Shown: positions 34,501 through 40,276 of the stretch, piece by piece
Position numbering within the stretch: position 1 is the stretch's first letter
How the letters are laid out: the number at the start of each line of letters is the position of its first letter
Assembly: GCF_000282215.1 (NCBI RefSeq)
Contig: NZ_AKJS01000074.1
Coordinates: 1-40,276 of the forward strand
DNA length: 40,276 bases
Reading direction: 5' to 3'
From: Pseudomonas sp. GM21
GTDB lineage: Bacteria > Pseudomonadota > Gammaproteobacteria > Pseudomonadales > Pseudomonadaceae
Notes under the pieces: generated by a model
The model's input: only the letters and a program-made list of their open reading frames with translations
The model's database searches: none
What the model was told of the DNA's origin: nothing
Position numbers and translations under genes: made by a program

Positions 34501-34571
34501 TTAGCTCCCCATCGATATCACGTCTTCCCGTGGCTAATTGACCTACGCAGCGGGCAATGGAGATGTCGCTG

Positions 34572-34593
34572 GTTCGGGCCCATTGGCCCGGCT
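34572..34593. repeat. Hairpin TTCGGGCC-catt-GGCCCGGCT
   Basis: This belongs to the same family as the hairpins at 4219 and 30175, with matching flanks (gtcgct before, tagcctta after). It stands just before the antitoxin relic start. Confidence 0.6.
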
Positions 34594-34621
34594 TAGCCTT
34601 AGGTTTTTCAGGGAGGTGAAC

Positions 34622-34910
34622 ATGCTGTTCTCAATCAATGAAAACCAACCAAGCCCGCCCATCCTTGGAGATATTTGGACAGACTTGGGATTGCCTTCAC
34701 GAGGCACGATGACTTCATGACATCGTTCGGCATGGACTACCTTTTGCGTTCCTTGATCAGATAGCGCCCCGTCTTCAGGTTGATGGTGAAGTTATCGCCT
34801 AGGCTATTTGCGTGTCGCCCACAACGTTGGCACACAGGTCGAAAGCAGGGCGGTTCAACACGGTAAAAATCGACCGTTTGATCGCATTGGTAGCTGACTT
34901 TGAGGGCGCC
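34622..34910 (+). pseudogene. ParS/Xre (MbcA-type) antitoxin, multiply broken
   Basis: A strong GGGAGGTGAAC leader precedes ATG 34622. The first 28 codons (MLFSINENQPSPPILGDIWT...) fit the N-terminus of ParS-type antitoxins. Shifting frame twice continues with HDDFMTSFGMDYLLRSLI and then RLQVDGEVIA-stop-AICVSPTTLAHRSKAGRFNT followed by DRLIALVADFEGA. That is the helix-turn-helix and the beginning of the toxin-binding domain. Two stops and two frameshifts make it inactive, and it is cut off by MITE copy C. Confidence 0.65.
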
Positions 34911-35060
34911 CGTTGGTGCTGACGCCGAATTGACCCAGTGGCCGAGATGTCACTGCCCCAGTCTTATTCCTCGCGAACCATTGCCTATGCTGGGTTTCTG
35001 CCTACCTGGGTAGGGCAGCCTTGCGTCGGCATGTGGGTCAATTAGGCGTCAGCGTCTACA
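34911..35060 (+). mobile_element. MITE-like element, copy C (150 bp)
   Basis: Same ends and body as copies A and B with one base deleted and the first base changed to C. It truncates the ParS relic on its left; the antitoxin sequence does not resume on its right, so the insertion is coupled to a deletion or rearrangement. Confidence 0.8.
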
Positions 35061-35142
35061 CACTCGGCAATGACCGAGTAAAAACCACGATGGGCGGGTG
35101 CAGCCATTGCTGTGCTGGGTTTCGCTGAAGAGCTGCAACGCA

Positions 35143-35487
35143 TTAGGACGCTATTCTGGGTAGAACCGAGGCACGTATAGGCTTGACCGGATACCAAAAC
35201 CACCCATTGTCCTCAACCGGGACACTGGTGTTTCTCTCAATTGTGAAAATGTGATGGCTTTCGCTACCGTTGGGAAATGAAAGTTCAATCATGTAGGCGC
35301 TGAACCAGTTTGCCAGCGCTGGCAGTTGGAGCCCTAGCCAGCCAGGCTTGTGAAATAAATCAAAGGTGTAATTTAACCCTGTGTAGACAGCCCGCGCCCC
35401 TTCATTGAATTGAAACAACACGTCGTCCAAAACGAAGTCGTCTTGTTCCATTACATAAATTTTAACTTCACCTTGTGCCCTTATCAT
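35143..35487 (-). CDS. Small soluble protein, unknown function
   Basis: A 114-residue protein starting at ATG 35487 with AAGGAG twelve bases upstream. It is rich in aromatic residues (DNGWFWYPV, FHKPGWLGLQLP, YMIELSF) and probably all-beta. No transmembrane or signal segment. No family is recognised; single-gene immunity proteins often look like this, but nothing here proves it. Confidence 0.6.
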   Translation of the reverse strand: MIRAQGEVKIYVMEQDDFVLDDVLFQFNEGARAVYTGLNYTFDLFHKPGWLGLQLPALANWFSAYMIELSFPNGSESHHIFTIERNTSVPVEDNGWFWYPVKPIRASVLPRIAS

Positions 35488-35588
35488 CGACTCGCTCCTT
35501 GCGCTGGGGATACCCAATAGCAATACCTGCATCCAACCACCATTTCAAGCACTGCCCAAGAGAGACACCAAAGTCTCAAGGAATCCCT

Positions 35589-35800
35589 ATGGTGATGACA
35601 GCAAAACAGCTGCGCTTCGTCGATGAGTACCTGATTGACCTGAACTCCACGCAAGCCGCTATCCGTGCGGGGGGCAGCCCGAAGACGGCAAGAGTCATCG
35701 CGGCGCATAACTTAGCAAAACTTAACATTCAGCCGGCAGTCGCCGAGAGGATGCAGGGGCGCTCAGGTCGGGGGGGGGATCACCGCGCACCTGCTCGTGG
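35589..35800 (+). pseudogene. Phage terminase small subunit, N-terminal fragment
   Basis: The translation MVMTAKQLRFVDEYLIDLNS then TQAAIRAGGSPKTARVIAAH matches the N-terminal DNA-binding part of Terminase_2-type small subunits (KQ-RFV-EYL-DLN-TQAAIRAG). After about 55 codons it enters a run of nine G residues (about 35770) where the frame is probably lost (ITAHLLVGW continues in another frame). The large subunit and other phage genes are absent. This is a prophage scrap. Confidence 0.7.
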
Positions 35801-35904
35801 GCTGGCAATCATCGGTGGCAGTAGCTACATTTGGCGAGCGAATGAGAGGCAAGCTAAGCAATATTAGCCAGATGTCAGTCATAAGGCTGAAAGGGGTCTG
35901 CAAA

Positions 35905-36144
35905 ATGAATGCTCACCAACGCCGCAGACGTATCGTATTTTGGCGCGGATCGTTCCCCGTGATACTCGGCTTTGTAATTCTAGTCGTGGCTTTGATACTG
36001 GCTGACCGAGTAGCACCAGAAAATACCCTGGAGTTCGATGGCGTAAATCTGCACCAGCAGGTTGGCCACTCTCAGAAATTGGAACGTCAGGGATCCGGCC
36101 AGACAGTCGGAGCGCAGCGACGCGAGGTTGCATTGTTAGTCTGA
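35905..36144 (+). CDS. Small single-helix membrane protein
   Basis: A 79-residue protein with a basic N-terminus (NAHQRRRRIVFWRGS), one transmembrane helix (VILGFVILVVALILADRVA, about 17-37) and a polar tail. An AAGGGG box lies before ATG 35905. It could be a phage holin or accessory protein given the terminase scrap upstream, but this is only positional. The last part may be out of its original frame. Confidence 0.45.
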   Translation: MNAHQRRRRIVFWRGSFPVILGFVILVVALILADRVAPENTLEFDGVNLHQQVGHSQKLERQGSGQTVGAQRREVALLV

Positions 36145-36228
36145 AGTCTCTGCCGCCGCTCATTTCGTTGCGCGTCTGCGCATCGATTCGCCCTTCAGTT
36201 CGATTTAATACTCGTGCGAACTAAGGCA

Positions 36229-36390
36229 TCAGAATCTCCGTACGTCGTCGCTGAACACTCCGTGAGCTTCAACGTGTTCGTTGTAGGCATTTATTGCTTC
36301 GCTGTTCTCTGCCAGCCATTGCTCACACTGCTTCTTCGTCTGGGTCTCCGCCAGCGCCTGCTCTAATATAGTTTCCTCTTGAGTGTGCAT
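36229..36390 (-). CDS. CcdA-like antitoxin, N-terminally shortened, without CcdB
   Basis: The 53 residues match the C-terminal two thirds of CcdA-family antitoxins: LEQALAET, then CEQWLAENSEAINAYNEHVE and HGVFSDDVRRF, which is the CcdB-binding tail. The usual ribbon-helix-helix N-terminus (about 25 residues) is missing. It is replaced by MHTQEET directly after a perfect GGAGG and ATG at 36390, so the piece may still be made. No CcdB gene follows. A lone CcdA tail could neutralise a CcdB toxin from elsewhere (inference). Confidence 0.65.
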   Translation of the reverse strand: MHTQEETILEQALAETQTKKQCEQWLAENSEAINAYNEHVEAHGVFSDDVRRF

Positions 36391-36481
36391 GGTATTTCCT
36401 CCATTTCAGCCGCATTACCAAGCCAAAGCTTAAGTTAAAACACCATTTTTCAGACGGTCAATCAGACCCAGTACGGCTTGA

Positions 36482-36714
36482 GTTTCTATCGAAAAGCTGA
36501 CCCACGAGATTGCGCAGCTCAAGCGCTTCAAGTTTGCCAAGCGCAGCGAGCAATTAAGCCCGGATCAAACCAGTCTGCTCAATGATCTGATCGACACTGA
36601 CATTGCCGCCATGGGTTTATTTATGCAGTTGTTATCAGTTGTCGTAGTGCCAACGGTACTCATGGTCATTTTCGGCGCTCGGCAAATCCGCAATGCGATT
36701 TCTCTGCCAAAATG
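36482..36714 (+). pseudogene. IS66-family TnpC fragment joined to a membrane-protein tail
   Basis: The frame encodes EKLTHEIAQLKRFKFAKRSE and QLSPDQTSLLNDLIDTDIAA. This is the leucine-zipper-like N-terminal region of IS66 transposase TnpC, about 42 codons. It then passes in frame into GLFMQLLSVVVVPTVLMVIF, a transmembrane-like tail ending at TGA 36714. The junction near 36610 shows that a deletion fused insertion-sequence and chromosomal gene ends. Another frame at 36716-36928 (EYVASLDAAILLAELGDEPD) looks protein-like, but without a start I only note it. Confidence 0.6.
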
Positions 36715-36939
36715 ACAGGGCGACCCGCCAGCATCTGAAGGCAACAAGGAGACTTGCTATGGGTTGGTATTGCCATCCATCCCCCCTGCGGGGCGGGGGG
36801 AGTACGTGGCAAGTCTCGATGCTGCAATCCTACTCGCAGAGCTGGGAGACGAACCTGATTTCACCGAGTGCCCGGTGCCAGGCATGGCCAGATTGACCGA
36901 CAAAAACAAACAACCAATCGAATGACCAGGAGTCGCGCC

Positions 36940-37560
36940 ATGATATTGAAAGTTCTGAGCGTCAGCTTTGCTGCCTTTGCAGCTGTGGCAGCTTCTTCTG
37001 TGTTCGCTACCGGTAGTACCGATCCCAAGCCGACGCGTTCGATTGATCCGGGCATCCCAACAAGTGAGTACCGCTTTGCCCTGCTGGAGGTTGACCATAA
37101 GCTGGACAATGCAGCAATGCACCAGCTTGGGCGGCAGTTGAGCCTGAAGAGGAAGACGCAATTGGACTCGGTTACGAAAGCCATAGCCGGAAATGGCAAG
37201 TTCAAGGTGCAGGGCAATCCCGCCTCTGTATTGGTTGTTGAAGGCGAGCATTTCCCACTGGCGGTGATGGAAGGGGTCGCAAGAGATCAAGCTGTCGCGG
37301 CGGGGAAAAGCTTGGAAGCAGTGCCGACTGAAACGAAGGTTGGCTACATCCTGGACGTGGAAGAGACGAAAATCGACGGTGCGCGCCGTAAGATGCACAC
37401 CACTATTCGATTCCAACAGTCGGTATTGGCTGACACCGGCAGCACGGCAACGACCTCTTTCGTTGAGCAGGACACGATGGGCGTGGGTGATGTGCGCATC
37501 ATGTCCTGGGAGCTGGCCGGCAAGCAGTACGCAATGGCCATCCGTGCGGAACATTTCTAA
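36940..37560 (+). CDS. Exported protein, unknown function
   Basis: A 206-residue secreted protein. The ATG at 36940 has an AGGAG box ten bases upstream and begins a signal peptide (MILKVLSVSFAAFAAVAASS, cleaved near VFA-TGS). The mature part has a mixed alpha/beta look (LDVEETKIDGARRKMHTTIR, FVEQDTMGVGDVRIMSWE). No family is recognised. MITE copy D lies 24 bases after its stop. Confidence 0.65.
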   Translation: MILKVLSVSFAAFAAVAASSVFATGSTDPKPTRSIDPGIPTSEYRFALLEVDHKLDNAAMHQLGRQLSLKRKTQLDSVTKAIAGNGKFKVQGNPASVLVVEGEHFPLAVMEGVARDQAVAAGKSLEAVPTETKVGYILDVEETKIDGARRKMHTTIRFQQSVLADTGSTATTSFVEQDTMGVGDVRIMSWELAGKQYAMAIRAEHF

Positions 37561-37583
37561 GGGGAGACAAAGGCAAGGGTGGC

Positions 37584-37734
37584 TGTTGGCGCCGACGCCG
37601 AATTGAACCAGTCGCCGAGATGTCACTGATCCAGTCTGACTCCTCGCGAACCATTGTCTGTGCGGGATTTGTGCCGACTTGGGGCGGGGCAGTCTTGCGT
37701 CAGTACGTGGGTCAGTTCTGTGTTGGCGGCTACA
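37584..37734 (+). mobile_element. MITE-like element, copy D (151 bp, diverged)
   Basis: It has the same length and end pattern as copies A-C but with many substitutions (for example CGACGCCGAATTGAACCAGT at the left, GGGTCAGTTCTGTGTTGGCG at the right). This makes it an older insertion than A-C. Confidence 0.75.
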
Positions 37735-37765
37735 GGGGGGGATTGGGAAGGGCGAAATCAAGAAG

Positions 37766-37790
37766 TAAAAACCCCGCATGTGCGGGCAAA
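37766..37790 (-). terminator. Rho-independent terminator on the minus strand
   Basis: On the minus strand GCCCGCACATGCGGGG is followed by TTTTT, a 6-bp stem with a short loop. No gene on that strand obviously ends here, so it may be a leftover. Nothing further is supportable between 37790 and 38203; a minus-strand open frame there has no recognisable content. Confidence 0.55.
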
Positions 37791-38203
37791 ACTATTCGCT
37801 GATCCTTCAGCCGTCTTATAGTCAGTGTAGATCCAGTGAGTAAAGGTGCAAGGCAGGAACGAAAGCCACACGCTGAGGCATTCCCACCATGCTGCTTTGG
37901 GGGGGATTGACGCCGGTCATTCAAGGGGGGGCAACGGCGTCATTCCGCTTTAGTCTATCGCGTGTGCCGCAGTGATTTCCGTACAATGAGGGCGAGAGAT
38001 TGACTGATGCCATCTCACGTTTGTGACGCCAAGCTGCTCTGCATACTCAACAATAGTTGAATAGCTTCCCTCCCAATTTGACAGTCGCGCCCGTCGAACA
38101 GCGGGCGAATCAAACAGCGCGTAACACACAGCATCATGCGAAGTAAGACAATTAGCGGGATGCTCAAGCACCCTTCTTTGACCTTGGAAGCTGTAGCGCG
38201 GGC

Positions 38204-40168
38204 GTGAAAACGGTAACGGCTGCACAGGTCGAGCAGTGGGCAATAGACGCCGGGCGCAGTCTGTTTTTGTGCGACGTGCGCACCGTCGAAGAGTTTGCCG
38301 CCGCAAGCTTGCCGGGCGCGCAACACACACCGGGCGGCCAGTTGATTCAATCTACTGACCTGTATGTGGGCGTGCGCAAGGCGCGGCTGGTACTGATCGA
38401 CAGCGATGGTGTGCGTGCGCCAATTGTCGCGAGTTGGCTACGCCAGTTGGGGCATGAGGTGTATGTGCTGGAGGGTGGCGTGAGCAGCGGTCTGGCGTTA
38501 CCTGCAGGCGAGGTGATCGGCCACGAGGCGCTGCCATCGATCACGGCGCAGGCACTGTCTGATGCACTCAAAGATGAGGCCGTCGCGCTGATCGATCTGC
38601 GTCCGAGCATGACCTATCGCAAGGGCCATATTGCGGGTTCGCGCTGGTCGATCCGCTCGTTGCTCGCGCAACACGTGGCGGGTGAGCAGCGACCGCTGGT
38701 GTTGTTGGCCGATGATGCGCAACTGGCCACGTTCGCCACACAGGAGTTGCCCGAAGACCAGCGCGCTCAGGTGCGGCTGTTGGGCGGCGGGCTCGGTGCC
38801 TGGCGTGCAGCGGGTTTCGCCGTGCAGGAAAGCCCGGACACTCCATCCAACGATCAATGCATTGATTTTCTGTTCTTTACCCATGACCGCCACTCCGGCA
38901 ACAAGAATGCGGCGCGTCAATACCTTGCATGGGAAATCGGTTTGCTGGCGCAAATGAGCGACGACGAAATCGCAAGTCTCAACCCATTGCGACCTCAAGC
39001 GCGTCCGGATACGAGGGTGCGTACGCGTCTGGTGCATTCGGCGCGGGCTCAGGGGGCCGGCGGCCGCTTAGTCAATGTGCCGGTCACTCGCTTAAGCACC
39101 GTGCTGTTCGACAACCTGGCGCAAATGCGTGACGCTCGCGCCCGGCGTGATCATGAGCGTGTGCTCAGTTATGGTGCCCGCGGCAACCCGACGGCGTTCG
39201 CCCTCGAAGACTTGGTCACCGAGCTGGAAGGTGGTTATCGCACTCGCTTGTTCGGTACCGGGTTGGCAGCGATCGCGCAGACGTTTCTCGCTTACCTGCG
39301 GCCGGGCGATCATGTGTTGATCACCGACGCGGTATACGCGCCTGTGCGGCGCCTGGCCCGGGATTTTCTTCAGCCCTTCGGTATTCAGGTCAGCTATTTC
39401 GCCCCGGACGGGCGTGACTTGGAGGCTCGACTGCAAGCCAACAGCAAAATGGTCTACACAGAAGTGCCAGGCTCATTGTTGTATGAACTGTGCGACTTGC
39501 CGGCCATTGCTGCCCTGTGCAAACCGCTAGGTATCCTGCTGGCCGTCGACAACACCTGGGGCTCGGGTTACCTGTGCCGACCGCTGACGCTCGGCGCAGA
39601 CATCTCGATCATGGCGCTGACCAAGTACCTGAGCGGCCACAGCGATGTGGTCATGGGCAGTGTCTGCACCCGCGAAGAAGTGTGGCCGGCACTCGCGGCC
39701 ATGAGCGACAACTTTGGAGCAACCGTCAGCCCCGACGACGCCTATCTGGTACTGCGCGGCGCTCGAACGCTGGCGCCTCGACTGGAGGTGCATGAACGTC
39801 AGGCTCTGGAAATCGCACATTGGTTGCAAGCGCAACCGCAGGTGAAACGGGTGTTCCATCCGGCCTTACCCGATCATCCCGATCATGCCTTATGGAGGCG
39901 GGATTTCACTGGCAGCAATGGCTTGCTGTCCTTTGAGTTGAACGAGACGGACACCGTGTATATCGAGCGTTTCATTGATGCGCTGCAGCTGTTCGGGTTA
40001 GGCGCTTCCTGGGGCGGTTTTGAAAGTCTGATTACCGTGGCCGATACCCAAGACCGTAACAGTGCGGCTGATCGCTCATTAAACCCGGTGTTGCGTTTGC
40101 ACATCGGGCTGGAAGATGTCGCCGCGTTGATTGAAGATCTGCAGCACGGATTTCGGGCTTTAGGGTAA
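38204..40168 (+). CDS. Rhodanese-domain / cystathionine beta-lyase-type PLP enzyme fusion
   Basis: A 654-residue protein of two families. Residues 1-260 hold two rhodanese-like domains and the linker FFTHDRHSGNKNAARQYLAW that normally ends four-domain Pseudomonas rhodanese proteins. The expected catalytic Cys is absent from both (DSDGVRA and ADDAQLA at the active-site loops), so sulfur transfer is unlikely. Residues about 280-654 form a Cys/Met-metabolism PLP lyase, with VDNTWGSGYL and the PLP lysine in IMALTKYLSGHSDVVMG (about 475). The start is a GTG at 38204. Homology suggests two further rhodanese domains were once encoded upstream, so the gene may be 5'-truncated. The lyase part seems intact; in relatives it is a separate gene (metC-like) beside the rhodanese gene. 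Confidence 0.82.
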   Translation: MKTVTAAQVEQWAIDAGRSLFLCDVRTVEEFAAASLPGAQHTPGGQLIQSTDLYVGVRKARLVLIDSDGVRAPIVASWLRQLGHEVYVLEGGVSSGLALPAGEVIGHEALPSITAQALSDALKDEAVALIDLRPSMTYRKGHIAGSRWSIRSLLAQHVAGEQRPLVLLADDAQLATFATQELPEDQRAQVRLLGGGLGAWRAAGFAVQESPDTPSNDQCIDFLFFTHDRHSGNKNAARQYLAWEIGLLAQMSDDEIASLNPLRPQARPDTRVRTRLVHSARAQGAGGRLVNVPVTRLSTVLFDNLAQMRDARARRDHERVLSYGARGNPTAFALEDLVTELEGGYRTRLFGTGLAAIAQTFLAYLRPGDHVLITDAVYAPVRRLARDFLQPFGIQVSYFAPDGRDLEARLQANSKMVYTEVPGSLLYELCDLPAIAALCKPLGILLAVDNTWGSGYLCRPLTLGADISIMALTKYLSGHSDVVMGSVCTREEVWPALAAMSDNFGATVSPDDAYLVLRGARTLAPRLEVHERQALEIAHWLQAQPQVKRVFHPALPDHPDHALWRRDFTGSNGLLSFELNETDTVYIERFIDALQLFGLGASWGGFESLITVADTQDRNSAADRSLNPVLRLHIGLEDVAALIEDLQHGFRALG

Positions 40169-40171
40169 CCG

Positions 40172-40245
40172 ACGAAGGAAAGCTGCTGAAAGTAGATATC
40201 AGCGGCAATCTACGTAGACGGTTTATCCATAGGCTGCGTCCGGGG
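40172..40245 (+). pseudogene. Fragment of a GIY-YIG-like gene
   Basis: The bases resemble 34137-34215 of the GIY-YIG gene (GAAGG..GCTGCTGAA and GTAG.TATCAG.GGCAATCT), corresponding to LLKVDISGNLRRRFIH. Only about 25 codons remain, cut by the window-end palindrome region. Confidence 0.6.
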
Positions 40246-40260
40246 CATTGTGGAGCGGCG

Positions 40261-40276
40261 CCCAGCCACGGCTGGG
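40261..40276. repeat. 16-bp palindrome at the right window edge
   Basis: CCCAGCCACGGCTGGG, identical to bases 4-19, with ggcg on its inner side. It is one of a pair that brackets the window. Confidence 0.6.

Noticed and set aside
4189..34910. Chromosomal integron with attC sites, suggested by small genes and repeated hairpins
   Set aside because: The hairpins are too short and lack the paired RYYYAAC/GTTRRRY boxes, gene orientations are mixed, and there is no integrase.
37950..38330. 126-codon minus-strand frame before the rhodanese fusion
   Set aside because: It overlaps the coding start of the fusion gene and matches no family; no ribosome site.
1..40276. tRNA genes, rRNA genes and CRISPR arrays
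   Set aside because: No cloverleaf with a T-loop GTTCRA and CCA-type stem, and no regularly spaced direct repeats, were found on either strand by eye.

Overview
The window looks like accessory chromosome of a Pseudomonas, most likely of the fluorescens complex. This is judged from codon use, REP-like palindromes, a complete vanillate (vanAB/vanR) locus, an OprD porin, an AcoR-type sigma-54 activator and a Crc-sequestering small RNA. No tRNA, rRNA, CRISPR array or intact transposase was seen. All family calls come from reading the translations; no search was run.

Intact metabolic modules are spaced along the window. (1) 31-3995: a flavin monooxygenase with a sigma-54 promoter, divergent from its likely enhancer-binding activator. 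(2) 10855-13189: an SsuA-type periplasmic binding protein followed by a DszA/NtaA-type flavin monooxygenase, probably for organosulfur compounds. (3) 16016-21989: vanillate catabolism, with vanA-vanB facing vanR-porin-transporter. VanR boxes lie at both outer promoters, and a PcaR-like palindrome precedes the transporter. (4) 25945-29281: a GcvA-like LysR regulator, a collapsed branched-chain amino acid ABC transporter (livH head joined to livK tail) and an intact pair resembling atcB/atcC, which convert 2-aminothiazoline-4-carboxylate to L-cysteine. (5) 30927-33800: a PAS/GAF/GGDEF diguanylate cyclase split by one in-frame TAG. (6) 38204-40168: inactive-looking rhodanese domains fused to a cystathionine beta-lyase-type PLP enzyme.

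Between the modules lies a scrapyard of small, partial and duplicated genes. There are patatin pieces at three places, ParS/Xre (MbcA-type) antitoxin relics at three, paired AbrB-like genes, a truncated CcdA, nuclease-tail fragments, DUF7693-like pieces, paired 67-69-residue proteins, a GIY-YIG protein with a second fragment at the window end, and traces of IS66 and of a phage terminase. Four clear copies and one decayed copy of a roughly 151-bp element with long terminal inverted repeats (MITE-like) sit at the breakpoints of several of these pieces.

Two items stand out. The first is a 169-residue protein at 7145-7654 with 71 Met and 16 Cys in two internal repeats, a plausible soft-metal binder. 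The second is an unannotated small RNA on the minus strand at about 22939-23316. It has a perfectly spaced sigma-54 promoter, an upstream GTGTTAC...GTAACAC inverted repeat and many CA-rich Hfq/Crc-type motifs, which together identify it as a CrcZ/CrcY/CrcX relative.
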